From Neckera pumila (Eukaryota; Streptophyta; Bryopsida; Hypnales; Neckeraceae): a stretch of DNA of 64,000 nt. A model generated the notes under the pieces. It saw only the letters and a program-made list of their open reading frames with translations. It searched no databases and was not told the DNA's origin. A program made the position numbers and the translations under genes. The stretch is from NCBI GenBank assembly GCA_963969595.1, contig OZ018409.1, positions 34,981,282-35,045,281 of the forward strand. Direction: 5' to 3'. Position 1 is the first letter of the stretch. Each line of letters starts with the position of its first letter. This document shows positions 1 through 11,453 of the stretch, one piece after another.

Positions 1-1559
1 AAAGTTTAATGGTAGCCAATAAATTAATCCTTATCCCCCAAAGCCAAAGAGACGATTTTTTTGGTCTTTGCCTTTCCTTGACAAGTTGCCCAAACCAAAG
101 AAATAACTTTTCCCCCATGTAGTCTAACAAGTTGTCATTACATTAGACAAATAAAACTCTAAAGTTGGACTAAAATTCCATCTTGGTTGATTTTCAAACT
201 CAAACACTTTAAAGAATGCTCAATATAGTTTGTTGTAGGAGAAGGACCTAATAACCAATGAAAGGTCATCCCAACTTCTTGCTCCAATTTCATCCCCTGT
301 GTAATGAGGTTTTGAGCTATTTGGAAGATAATCCTTCTCCACATTGTTCAAATAATAAATCTTTAGTCCAAATTCAAGAGGAAAGGATTAATTTTTCATT
401 TTGGCTTTTTGCCAAGAAATGGCAGTTTTGGAGTGTTTAAAAAATAAACTAAAGAAGAGACTTTAGCACTTCAAAAAGAACAAAAACAATGCCTTATTCA
501 AGATGCTAAGTTTATTTATTATTGAAGTATGCTCACAATTAATTTTTTTTCAAGAAATTTCTTCAACAAAAGTACAACGCAACACCACAAGCTACCTTTA
601 CTTATGACTAGAATCATCATTTCAATTGTTGACCTTAGGCGATCTTATTTGCCTAGTTTTAATGCATGATGATTGGTAATATTTGAATGATTGTCAAAGA
701 AATTAAAAATGAAGAATGCCATCAATTCATCTAGAAATGAAATAATAATTGGCTGACAACCTTGGTGATAGCTAGGGTTGTGTCCCTTGAAGGTTAACAT
801 GGCATATAATCGTTGTCATCAACCATGCAAGTATCTTCTAACCAGATGAAAATGTGCATTCTTATGCAACTCTCAAAGTCATTCATGAAACACTTTTTGA
901 CCTTTATGGTATATCATTACACAACTAAAAAAATTTTCCATTGTAAAAAGTGATAGCCATATGTATATTCATTTCAAAACAAACTCTAAAGTAAGCATAG
1001 TCATCATGCCAATTTTTTAACTATTGAAAACTTTTATGTTTTGTTGAAAAAGGTAAATATTTGATTTTTGGGAGGTCTTCAAAGGCAATTTTGTTCTCTG
1101 TCATCCTAATTTTGTTAAAATTACACTTGGTTTAGAATTGGGATTCAATTACTAGAAGTAGATTGAGGTTTAAAGATTAAGAATTATGTTGAAAAGTCAC
1201 TATGTTATGAATTCAATGAACAAAACCATAACACTTCTATACATAGAAAAATGCTCATCATTAGTCCACAATGTGAAGGAATACTTTTGGATTGCCATTG
1301 GAACCATGTAGGAATTAAGAAATCCACATTAGCATCTAAAAATGCAAGAATAGTCCCCTAATAGGATCCACACTAATAAGAAGTTATGAGATTTTGTTTT
1401 GACTACTTATTTTATATCTCTTATTTTTTTGAAATGAGTTGACTAAAATACATGTAAATTATTCTCTGTTTTGTTGTTCTTTTGCTAAATAAAACTTGAA
1501 AATCCAACAAGTGCAACTATGTACAATCCTAACCAAACGGTCTAGAATGGACTTCTAGA
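1..1559. other. A+T-rich intergenic DNA, no gene seen
   Basis: Only short open frames occur here, on both strands, with no recognisable domain, no splice-compatible series and no rise in G+C. I see no terminal inverted repeats that pair within this stretch. Confidence 0.6.
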
Positions 1560-1886
1560 CATTAGAGAAAAATTTAGCCCCTCCAAGCGCCGTCTGTTCT
1601 TTGCATGGCCTGTCAACTTCAAAATTGCTCTTGGTGAGCAGTCAATTTCTGCAGAATTTTTTTTTTTTAATTTAAAAAAAAATTAATTTTTTTTTTTTAG
1701 ATTATTTTTATTTTTTTCTAAAACTATTTTTAATTCAGAATTCTGGGTTTTTGCATCACTGCCGCTGCAGTTTCAACAAGGTAGAAATAGGGAAAAAACG
1801 ATTTTTTGAGCAAAATAAAAGCAAATTTCAGGATACCTTAGAGGGTTGTGGAGCAACCTTCCGGAGGCCTGAAATTTCCTCTAATG
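1560..1886. mobile_element. MITE, family K copy 1
   Basis: The ends are an inverted pair: CATTAGAGAAAAATTTAGCC at the left, and a right end whose complement reads CATTAGAGGAAATTTCAGGC. The inside holds long A and T runs. The same terminal design recurs at 5217-5545, 29637-29886, 30183-30446 and 51343-51634. The target duplication is not resolved. The superfamily is unknown. Confidence 0.6.
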
Positions 1887-2165
1887 ATGAATCGGTGCAA
1901 CTTTTGGGGGATAATCTATGTTGACACAACCAAGAGCCATTGAGGTTTCATTTTTCCTGGATGATTATCATCCACAGGTTAACTTTAGGTTAAGGACTTC
2001 CTATACATAACCAGGTTTTTATCCCTGGCTTCTTATCTAATCTTATCAATCCCTTGTTGTAAGATTGCAACTCTTTGATAATAATTTACAGTCCTTGTCA
2101 GACAATTTTCAAATGAATATTTTATTAAATATAAATGTAGATTTTCATTTGGACCCATCCCGGTC

Positions 2166-2431
2166 AGTTGTGTCTATAGTAGTGTTAAGAGCCTCTTGCA
2201 GAGGTAAAGACGAGGGTGAATGTAAAAAAAGACCCCCTATTTTGTGCCGTCTTTGATCAATTCGGTTAACACCCCTCCTAGCTAATTTGGGGCCTCTAAT
2301 TGCAAATATGAACTCAGAATTTGCAAAAAATTTCATGTGTTGCAAATAAAACATTCTTGCATTTTTCCCAAGGATAAACGTGGGGACAAAATGGCATCTA
2401 CAAGAGGCTCCCAATACTACTTTAGACACAA
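2166..2431. mobile_element. Mutator-like MITE with 10-11 bp target duplication
   Basis: A 35-bp imperfect terminal inverted repeat is visible: the left end runs from GTTGTGTCTATAGTAGTG through GAGCCTCTTGCAG, and the complement of the right end reads GTTGTGTCTAAAGTAGTATT through GAGCCTCTTGTAG. The string CCATCCCGGTC is present immediately outside both ends (2155-2165 and 2432-2442). A duplication of 9-11 bp with long terminal repeats is the Mutator (MULE) pattern. There is no transposase frame. The interior includes a stretch of repeat family N in reverse orientation (about 2259-2380). Confidence 0.7.
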
Positions 2432-2442
2432 CCATCCCGGTC

Positions 2443-3888
2443 TCATAACTTCAACTAAAATGGTTAAGCTTTCAAGGAGGGAAGCCTTCCATTGTTAACG
2501 AGTTTGAAGCATCCTCCCTTTGAGGAGAAATATTGCCTTTTTGGATGCTTGGGAAAGAATTTAGCTATACTCTGTAGAGAATGATTGGATGGCTTGGAAT
2601 TTGCAACACTAGTTTCATTGGATGAGTGGAAAGTTGACTGCAACAGAGAGCCATTGTCTAGTTGGGAAGGTGCCATGTTGGGTGTCTTCCACTACTTTTG
2701 GAAGCAAAAAGGACCCTTGTAGCGATGGTAAACAATGTTCTGAGAGAGATGAATGGACGGGAAGGTGGAAAGAGAGAATCTTTTTCAATGAACAATACAT
2801 CCACCTATTGTCCACAATAGGCCACCCTATGAAGTCATCATGGGGATTGTCCATTATAGGTATCTCTACCGCTTACTGTTCCCCCCCAAAAATGCTCAAC
2901 CGGTGTAATCCTGTGGGCGAATGATAAGGTAACATTGGTACTTGTCTGAAAGTTTAGGGCTCCCATAGTCAAATTCATGGCTACTATATGGTGGGACGGT
3001 ATGAGTCAGTAATTCCATGGCTCCAAAAGTCAAATACGAGGAAAGAATATGGTGTTTTTTCAAGTTTTCTTTTTAGGGTTTTGTGATTCCAGGGCTCTAA
3101 TAGTCAAACACATGCACTTGGATTAGGACAATATTTTGTCGGTAATTCTAGAAACTTTTCAATTGGTTTCAATATTCAAGTCGTCATGGCGATGAATTCC
3201 CCGTGGAAAGTTACCGTGTCTGCTCATCAATGGCCCTATTATTCAGCATTGTGGACAGGGTTGCAAACCGGTTTAAAAAGACAACAGATAGAAACCAACA
3301 GTTTTTACAAACAACATTGGGAAATTATAACTTCAGAAGAATAAGACAAGAAGACGAAATTTTGTCTTGGGTGATCAATATGAAGAATTTGTTGAAGGGA
3401 GTTCTAGAACGAGGTCAAGTCACATGGACAGAAACAGTGAGTGCTACCTTTGGTACCGCCTGAAGGAAATAGACGTTATGAATATATGGTCTGCTATGCA
3501 ATAATCAATATCCAAGAAGTAGCTCATATAAACATCCCAATAAAGAGTTCCAAACCTTGAGAAATGCATGATGAAGACGAACTCATGACACTCTCAAGGG
3601 AAAATCACAACATTCTCTAGCAGAAAAACATTGATTTTAGACTCCAAATGGCGAGTATCATGACAAATACAGAGGACTAATCCCAGCCAATGCTTGCTCC
3701 AGCAGAAAGTGAAACTGACAAAATCAAATTCGATATTGTGTCATTAGCCCTTGACGGCGAGATGAAGAAGAAGTTTGACGTCGAACGTATTGAACACTGG
3801 TGGTTAGTATTTCAGTGTCCACATGCCCAGACTACCATGTCCGCATACCCGGTCAGAAGCTCGAAGTCTTCATCGTGGATTGCATGTC
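2443..3888. other. Intergenic DNA with two weak open frames, unidentified
   Basis: Frames at 3203-3463 (86 codons) and 3690-3965 (91 codons, ATG at the start) are in slightly more balanced sequence than the surroundings. The translations contain charged stretches but no domain I recognise and no clear splice signals linking them. They could be remnants of a gene or of a retroelement, or chance. Confidence 0.25.
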
Positions 3889-4078
3889 ATTCCACAAAGC
3901 CTGAAACCCACAAATGTAACATTTTCAACAAGGCTTTTTCGTTCCACAAAGTCTCAAGTCTATAAATGGTATATTTTCAACAAGAATTCGCATTCCACAA
4001 AGTCTCGAGTCCACAAATTTTCAACTGGGCATTTGCAAGCATCTCATTCCATGATCTCATTCCACGAAGTCTAAAACC
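3889..4078. repeat. Short tandem repeat, about 51-53 bp unit, three or more copies
   Basis: Units start with the motif CATTCCACAAAGTCTCAAG or close variants at about 3889, 3940 and 3991, each followed by CCACAAAT and TTTTCAACAAG-like blocks. A partial fourth unit (CATTCCACGAAGTCT) closes the array. The unit length is not a multiple of three in all copies, so a coding tandem is unlikely. Confidence 0.65.
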
Positions 4079-4463
4079 GACTGCATGATGTTTCCACAAG
4101 AAGAAATTTGCAAGCGCAGATGCCGTCAACGCACTTCCCAAAGCTGCGGTGTCGACAGAGGGTTCGCACGAGTGAGCGCAGATGTCGGACCCACAGTTGC
4201 CGATCGAACGGGCTCCAAGTTCGACAAAGCGACGGTCTTGCGGACGGACCGAGGAATTAATGAACAGCGGCTGCTCTAAAGACTTAACGACGTTGTCGTT
4301 GACGACTTAAACGCAAGGACTTGCGCGTCCTTGCGGATCTCGCAATTTCCCCGCGACCCAAGCTCACCTGCTCGATCAGGTAGTTCTAGAACACCCAACA
4401 CGACACTTGTCCACCACTGTAGCTCTGGTGTCACAGAAATCAAGATAGATCTCCGTCGTCGCA

Positions 4464-4613
4464 ATGTCGAAGAAGGAACGGCGATCAATCCCCCACCTCA
4501 CGCCGCGCTTCCAGAGCTTCCAGAGCTTCTTCCAGTCTTTCGCATCCCGTTCCGGAACTTACGTGCCGGAGCGGAAGGTCACTTCCACAAGCGCCTGGCG
4601 AGTCGCTGCTTGA
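4464..4613 (+). CDS. Hypothetical small ORF, 49 aa, in a GC-rich patch
   Basis: An ATG in good context (GTCGTCGCAATG) opens a 49-residue frame that is basic and rich in Ser and Phe: it begins MSKKERRSIPHL, contains the repeated phrase FQSFQSFFQSF, and ends SAWRVAA. It lies in a patch at about 4100-4620 that is much richer in G+C than its surroundings, resembling the 5' exons of the real genes in this window. I do not recognise it. It could be a first exon or N-terminal fragment of a lost gene, or an unrelated leader sequence. An overlapping longer frame (4331-4732) is equally unsupported. Confidence 0.2.
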   Translation: MSKKERRSIPHLTPRFQSFQSFFQSFASRSGTYVPERKVTSTSAWRVAA

Positions 4614-4649
4614 ATGATCCATACCTTTGTTTTGTTTTGTTTTGTTTTG

Positions 4650-4870
4650 CTTGTTACATTGAGATCTCACGGACTGTGTGTCTTCGGTTGTGTGCTTGGT
4701 ACTGTGGGAAAGCCCTTGGCAAGGAGGGGTGAATGGGCTTGGTTTCGTGGCATTTGAACCTACAGTGTGAAAGTTATTGAATTTTGAAGTTTTAATGAAT
4801 TTAAAAATTTAAAAATTACTTTTACTTTTATTTTGGTTGTGGCAATGGCACAAGGCACATTGGTCCTATT
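4650..4870. repeat. Dispersed repeat family M, copy 1
   Basis: This matches 14148-14363 over about 215 bp. Shared blocks include TTGAGATCTC, GGGCTTGGTTTCGTGGC / GGGCTTTGTTTTGTGGC and GTGTGAAAGTTATTGAATTT. A (TTTTG)n run directly precedes it at 4628-4648. The type is unknown; it may be the end of a larger element. Confidence 0.6.
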
Positions 4871-4955
4871 GAAGTGCACTGGATAGTGGTTCTTGGCATT
4901 TGAGATGAGCCTACTTCGTTCTTGTCAAAATACAGCAGAACCTCTTTAAAGTAGG

Positions 4956-5178
4956 AGAGGCAATCCATTCCCGATTGACGACCCATTTCTGATCTTTTCA
5001 AGAATTACAAGCATGTAATAGGACGATTTCTTTGGTGGAAAATTTTCTTATGTGCAGCAATAGTGTTTGGACCCTTTCTGGAGTTTTCAAATATTTTGGT
5101 ATCAAAACAAAGTTGCTATGAATTAATGAGTTCCGGATTTTGTAATTCTTTAAGTGATTGGGAATGGGTTGCCTCCCT
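4956..5178. mobile_element. MITE, family G copy with inverted ends
   Basis: The left end AGGCAATCCATTCCCGATTG pairs with the right end, whose complement reads AGGCAACCCATTCCCAATCA, over about 223 bp. The same leading sequence (GGTAGAGGC / GGTAGAGCC then CATTCCCGA-like) begins the longer copies at 45911-46270 and 57535-57930. No coding capacity is visible. Confidence 0.6.
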
Positions 5179-5216
5179 TGATAGAGTTGGGACCGGTCTG
5201 ACACATTGCAATAGAC

Positions 5217-5545
5217 CATTAGAGAAAAAATTAGCTCTTGGGAGGGTCGTTCCAAATTGACATGCCATGCTATATCAAGCATGGCCTGTCAACTTGGAAA
5301 AGTGCCCTTGGTGAGTAGTCAGAGTGTATGACTGCTTGTTGAAGCAATCAGATTTCGCAAATTTTTTTTTAAATTTTTTTAGATAATTTTTTATCCAAAA
5401 ATTGGGGTTCCTGCACCATTGTCATAGCAATTTCAGCTACGCGGAAATAGGGGAAAAACTACTTTTCAATCCCTTATAACTAAATTTCAGGGTACTAAAG
5501 GGGTCTGTGGAGCAACCCTCTGGAGGGCTGATTTTTTCTCTAATG
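5217..5545. mobile_element. MITE, family K copy 2
   Basis: Terminal inverted repeats are CATTAGAGAAAAAATTAGCT at the left and CATTAGAGAAAAAATCAGCC at the right (complement). The inside shares several blocks with copy 1, including GCATGGCCTGTCAACTT and TGTGGAGCAACC, so the two are clear siblings. Confidence 0.7.
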
Positions 5546-6577
5546 GAGGTTATATTACATTAACTCAGGAAGAGTCATGATGTTCGCATGTGGTTCATAT
5601 TGTTATGCTGGGATCAGTAATCAATACTTCCTAACAGCACTTTGTTGGTTTAGAGAGTATTGGATTAGGGAGGTTCAATTGTACAATCACCTTCAGAATT
5701 TTCGAGGGTCATCAGCCCTAATCTCTGCTCGCACCCACATAGTGAGGATGGCCGTATTGATGTCGATACTCAAGAAGATTATCAAAAGGTTTTGTTCTAG
5801 AAACGAGACATTGGGGGATTCTAGCAAACAAGGACAATTTGTGCAACTGAACTGAAGTCCCTAAAAGCATCTCGTGCAGCCCTCTACACAAACTGTTCCT
5901 TCAATCAAGATCTCTCTAATTTAAAGGGGATGGTCACTTGAATCTCCAGCAGCACAACTCACTAAATATACTTCCAACCAATCACAAGTCATAGAATTTG
6001 CAAAAGCAATAAGTAAGCTATGACAATTGCTAATTCCAAGATAAAATATAGCATATAGTGAACAGAAAGGTCTCCTTCAAATATGGTTTATTTGGGGGGC
6101 AAAAGTGAAGGTTGAGCCTAACATACATTAGAATTGATTGCTTATCATCCAAAAATTAGAAGAGGAGATATTTGGAGGGCCACAGGAATTGCTCTAATCC
6201 TAGAGTCCAAGCAGTTGGAAGAATCAACTGCTTGTTTTCAACCGGAAATTCAATCGTAAATCAGTGAGAATGGCAAATCTGGAAACCCTAAAAGATTTCT
6301 AGCCTAAAGCTGATCATTGATTTGAGTTTCCGTTCTAATTTGCACGTCGTATCATTCATGAACTTCTGCATTTGATTTTGAGCTACACCAAAATGGTTAT
6401 TTACTATGGTCCATTTTATTTCTCAGGAGCACATATACATACACCTGTACACCACGATGAAAAAATTTGGACACTCTAATTATTCATCAAGTTTATTTGG
6501 CATTGATGTTAATCCTAAATGTCTAGAGTCTTCTCTAGAATTCACAATTTCAGAAAAATCATTATAAAGGGGGGATG
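5546..6577. other. Intergenic DNA, no gene seen
   Basis: One 92-codon frame at 5577-5855 starts with ATG but its translation matches nothing I know and it has no supporting splice or composition signal. No paired inverted ends are seen. Confidence 0.5.
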
Positions 6578-7502
6578 TTAACCTCTAAAGGCCCAAGGTG
6601 TTTTTCTGCCAAAAACACCCAAAACTGTCATTTGTTTTTAGCAAAGAGTATAAAAAAAATTAAAAATGTTTTTTTTGCACATCTAACCGCAAGATCTTAC
6701 ACCCAACTAGTATGAGAATGTGTGGAAAAAATTTCAGAATTTTTGACCGCACAGATTGCAAGATATCTATATTTAAAGTGAAAAAAACAAATTTTTCAAC
6801 ACATTGTGGGACTGGATTTTTTGACTTTGAACATTTTTAACTTAAAATTTTTACACTACAGAGTTTTGAGCTTTAAATGTTTATAGTGGAGAATTGAGTT
6901 GACAATGTACCCAAAAAAAAGAAATTAAAACAAACCTAATTTTCATTATTGACAAAATTGTTAAGTAGAAGTAGGTATAAGGTAGAAGGAAAATCTAAAA
7001 TATTCATATATTTTAGATGGAATTAAAATGCACTAATTCCAATGGTCAAATTGTTCTAGCAAGTAAATTTAGCCATGCAAAAAAAAAATGAAAAATTTGA
7101 AGAATTGCATTCAGAAACGAATCCTACAAGTTAATTTTTTCAAAAAGATGCTCTAACTACCCAAAAAACAAGAATGTTCATAACTTTCTCATAACAAATC
7201 CAAATGAAATGAATCAAATCTTTTTAGATAGACAAAAATATAATATATGAAAAAAAAATACTAAAAAAAAAAAAAAAAGTGCACAATTTTTTTGCTACCT
7301 GCCGTCCCCTGTTTAGAGCTTATTTGGTCATAACTTTTGTTCCCAGGCATCGATTGTGAAAAAAATTATATTCCCATGAAGCTTATCTGTTTTTCTACCT
7401 CCCAAAATTTTTTCAAAAAATCAAGAGAAAATGTCAGGTTGTAGGTATTTGCCCAAAAAACACATTTGTCCCCCAAAGGGACAACGGGCTTTTAGGGGTT
7501 AA
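6578..7502. mobile_element. TTAA-bounded non-autonomous element, family A copy 1
   Basis: It begins TTAACCTCTAAAGGCCC and ends GGGCTTTTAGGGGTTAA. The interior matches the copies at 10317-11249 and 17360-18403. No transposase frame is present. The TTAA at both ends with C-rich tips fits a piggyBac-type MITE. Interior blocks such as CATAACTTTCTCATAACAAA and CATAACTTTTGTTCCCAGGC belong to the modular repeat discussed in the findings. Confidence 0.75.
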
Positions 7503-8325
7503 ACTTGTCCTACAAAGTGGGACCAACAAAATGGATTTACCCCTAGGAAAAATGCAAGATTTTTTTTCTTGGAACAAAAAATATTTTTGCAAATTCTAAA
7601 TTCATATTGCAATCAGAGACCTAGGAGTGGTCTACAACATATCCTAAACTCGGCGCAAATTTGGAGGCATTTTTTTTAACTTTTATCCCAGAGAATATAA
7701 AATTTACCCTGTTGGTCCTACTTCCGCGTGAGATGGATTTAATGTCTTGCCTTATAAAGTACTATATCGGAAGAATATTTTGGAATTCATATACAAATAA
7801 AAGTTGTAGATTATGAGTTGCAGATTCCATCTGTATAGTTCGATTTACCAATGCTATCACCAATCTTTTTTTTATAAATTTTGAGAGGAGTATTTCAAAA
7901 AGTCCTTCTAAATTTGATTACAAGCAATTATTATAGTTTCTTGAGTAAAATTTGTTGGAATGGATTTGAAATGAGGTTCTTTTAATATGGTGATATTTGG
8001 AGATTTTTGTATAATTCTTTAAATCTATGACCTCATTTTTGCAAATCCAGTTTTGAACTAGAGCCAATGCAACTTTGGCTCCATCAACCACTTGACATAC
8101 TTCCACATTTGTAATTTAAAAAAAATATGTATTCTAATAATACCAAATCCAACCATTAGATAGGACAACACCTTGCTAAAATATCTCCACAAATTAGGAT
8201 GACTTTCATTCAAGGATTAATAAGGATGAAACTTGAGTGAGGATGAAACTTGAACTACAATTTGTTTGTTGTCTAGAAAGTGGATGTTAGAGCGCTTAGA
8301 GGTTAATTGTTGTGGAGAATATTAT
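7503..8325. other. Intergenic DNA with a family N repeat copy
   Basis: About 7545-7670 resembles 57460-57540 and 58090-58190 (AATGCAAGATTTTTT, GCAAATTCTAAATTCATATT, GCAATCAGAGACC). The rest is A+T-rich, with no gene. Confidence 0.5.
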
Positions 8326-9257
8326 TTAACCCCTAAAGGACCAACATGCGTTTTTTGGCCGTATAGAAATTTTGGGCAAGTACGTGTGACTAGAGATATC
8401 CATATTTGAGGCTGAAATTTTAATAGAAGGTGGGGGCGAGGAATATCTTCATGTGTACCAAGTTTCATGACATTTCGAAGTACGAGTCAAAAGTTGTGAC
8501 CTGATATATTACTTTTTTTTGTAACCGGGCAGTTTGGGCAGATCAGAAAAAATCATTTTTTTTGGAATTTTTTTTTTGAAATTGGTTCTCTACATTTATA
8601 TATACTTGAAAAGCTTTGAGTTACTCCATTTCAATCAATGAGTCAAAAGTTATGAGAGTTTTTGGTTTGCGGGCAGTTATGGATTCTCTGCTCTAAAAAA
8701 AAATTTAAAATCGATTATTTAACTCAATTTTCAATATTTTTGGAAAAAAATAAAATCTTAGGATGTAGATTGATTATTACAACATTACAACCGTTGGGAT
8801 TGGCATTTTTAAATTCCATGATTAAATTTTTAACAATTTAGTATTTTGAGTCATTTTCTTCTTCTTTCTACTTACTATTTTTTTCCTATATGTTGTACAA
8901 TTCCAAATGATGTGAAATTTTTCATGCATATAGACAACTTGTTTAGGAAATTGAATTCAAAGAAGCACCACCTTTATCGGCATTTTTTCATTGAAAAGTG
9001 AGCTTGCAAAGTGCAGCTGCCCGGTTTTTCGCAGGATTGAAAAAATGGTTTTCAAGACTTTGAATGCTTGTATCTTATGATCCACACGGTGGAATTTTCT
9101 GAAATTTTTACCACATGTTTTCAAAATATCATACTACAAGATCCTACGGTTACATGTGTCAAAAATTGTTTTTTTCCAAAAATTTGGTAGTTGTATTAGA
9201 AATGGCAGTTTTGGAGCGTTTTTGGTGATTACATAGTCATGAAACTTTAGGGGTTAA
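8326..9257 (+). mobile_element. TTAA-bounded element, family B copy 1
   Basis: The tips are TTAACCCCTAAAGGACCAAC at the left and GAAACTTTAGGGGTTAA at the right. It is very similar along its full length to 37466-38396 and, in the opposite orientation, to 50261-51191 and 32425-33346. It is about 932 bp and has no coding frame, so it must depend on a transposase from elsewhere. Confidence 0.85.
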
Positions 9258-9861
9258 CATCTTGATATTTAGGATGGAATAATATTATAAACTCGGGAAG
9301 TTACTTAGTGCGCATATTAGAAACTACGTGAGATCTAAGATAGGATATTATAAATTCATTGTACCTAAAATTTAAAAAAACATTATATCTAATATAAAGT
9401 ATGGAATTATATGTAGAATATTATAACTAATATAGGGTTATATTTAGTACTATGTATTAGATTTTATGTTGAAAAAATGTTTTTGTAAAGTGGATATTAA
9501 ATGTCATTAAAGAAGAGATGGACAAAAATGACACATTACTTGTCCCAAATTATCCATGAACCTTAGATAGGGGCTCTAGTTGCCTCAAGAGTTATTTGTA
9601 AAGTCTTTTGAAGTCATTTAGACTTTGAAAAATCTCTATCATAAATTTTGCTTAATATACTATTATTTGTTTGCTCCAAATAGTAAAATGGTACGAAAGA
9701 GCTTGGTGGTCTATCATTATTAGGTGTGTAAGAACTTGGTGGTCTTCAAATTTGGATAAAAAATTTTATAGGAGCTAAAAAACTTTTCAACCAAGTTTGA
9801 AGACCAGTAAGCTCTTACACACCTAATACTTAATAATAGTAAACCACCTAGTTCTTTCATA

Positions 9862-11358
9862 CTCCCTCCATCCCATAATGACCTTCTTGTTTGCCTTAAA
9901 TTTTTATCCCAAAATGATCTTCATGTTGCATTTTATGACTTTGGAACAGGTCAAATTCGGCTTTTGATTGCTTTTTGGGACTAGCAAAACAATTCTATGT
10001 AGTAGTTCCTTCTCCATCCATGCAATCATCAAATCAAAAGACAAATGAAATGATTTGAGGGATCAATCAACATTGTTTGTTTGTATTTTTTGCATCTCTT
10101 TGAGTATTTCCCAATTGAAGGAGATGAAGCTTTAGAAGGTGAAATAGAGGTTCAAACAAAGTTTTAGGCACATACTAAATGCCCGTAAAACAAAAACCTC
10201 ACACTCAACAATTAAATGTCCACTGGTGCTCTTTGAAAATGCCCCCAAAATTTGACTTTTCAATACTCCAAAACTACACTTTGAAAAGGGCTTTGAAGCT
10301 CAAAATTTCTTGGACGTTAACCCCTAAAGGACCGAGGTGATTTTCAGACCAAAAAACATTCAAAACTGTCATTTCTATTGCAAAGAGAAAAGAGTTTAAA
10401 AAATTGTATTTTTTTGCATATCCAACCGTAAGATCTTATACTTGACTAGTATATGAATATGTGAAAGAAATTTCAGAAACTTTTACCTCGTAGATTGCAA
10501 GATATATGCATTTAAAGTGAAGAAAACAAGTTTTTTTCCACCTTGCTTGACCAGATTTTCTGGCTTTGAATCTTTTTAGTTCAAATTTTTTGCACTACTG
10601 ATTTCGATTTTCTACTTATTTATATTTAGTAGTTAAGTTCAGAATCTACCAAAAAATTTTTGGAAAAAAAGCACTTAATTTTCACTCATTAAAAAATTGT
10701 TAAGTAGAGGTGGGTTTAAGATTGAAGAAAAAACTAAATTGTTAATAGCTTTTAGATGGAATTGAATCACAATAATCCCAACGGTGAGATTGTTCTAGCA
10801 AGAAAATCTAAACCTTTCTAACAATTTTTTTTGAAAAATTCTCAAAATTGCATTCAAAAATGAATTCTACAACTTATTTTTTCAAGAAGATGCTTAGATT
10901 GCCCGAAAAACTAAGATTGTCCATAACTTTCTCATTATTAGTCCAAATTGAATGAAACAAAGCTTCACATGTAGACAAAAATATAATCTTTGAGGAAAAA
11001 ATTTGAAAAAAGATTATTTTGACTTTTTGTGTTTTTTTTTGTGCTGCCCGCAAAATTCCAATTTTACTTATTGTGCCATAACTTTTGCTCCCGGGCATCA
11101 ATTAAAATAAAAATCATATATTCACAAAGATCTCGCAAAAACACACAACCTCAAAAAATACCAGAAAATATTACTAAAAATTGAGATCGTAGGAACCTGC
11201 CCGGACCCAAATTGTCCCCCGAGGGGACAACCGGTCCTTTAGGGGTTAAGAGTGCACCAAACTTTATTTACAATGCAAAACAGGTCTTTAAAATGTTATT
11301 TTTAGCCTTAATCCGAAACATTTTGTCCAAAAGAAAGATTATTTTGGGACGGAGGTAG
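9862..11358. mobile_element. Tc1/mariner-like element with TA duplication, itself interrupted
   Basis: The left end CTCCCTCCATCCCATAATGA and the complement of the right end, CTACCTCCGTCCCAAAATAA, are the well-known plant mariner-like terminus type (CTCCCTCCGTCCC). TA flanks both ends at 9860-9861 and 11359-11360. The interior shows no transposase frame, and a TTAA element occupies 10317-11249. Confidence 0.8.
10317..11249. mobile_element. TTAA-bounded element, family A copy 2
   Basis: The tips are TTAACCCCTAAAGGACCGAG and CGGTCCTTTAGGGGTTAA, so the terminal inverted repeat is about 18 bp here. It sits inside the mariner-like element. The interior has CTGCCCG and CATAACTTT boxes in the same order as the other A copies. 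It is non-coding. Confidence 0.85.
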
Positions 11359-11453
11359 TACCGTTTTACTATTTGGAGTGAACAAAGAAAAATATATTAA
11401 AGCAAAATTCATGAAATTTTAGGTGACTTTAAAGGACTTCACAAATAACTCTA

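Larger units (their letters stand above)
9588..11453. mobile_element. Foldback (long inverted repeat) element interrupted by nested insertions
   Basis: The left arm at about 9588-9775 and the right arm at about 9790-9861 plus 11361-11453 are inverted copies. Examples are CTCCAAATAGTAAAATGGTA (left) against TACCGTTTTACTATTTGGAG (right), and GAGTTATTTGTAAAGTC against GACTTCACAAATAACTC. The right arm is split at a TA by the mariner-like element 9862-11358. The reconstructed right arm is continuous across the TA, which confirms the insertion. The 9258-9587 flank is A+T-rich with no gene. Confidence 0.75.

Noticed and set aside
3203..3965. Retrotransposon gag or polyprotein remnant
   Set aside because: No zinc knuckle, protease, reverse transcriptase or integrase motif, and no flanking long terminal repeats were found.
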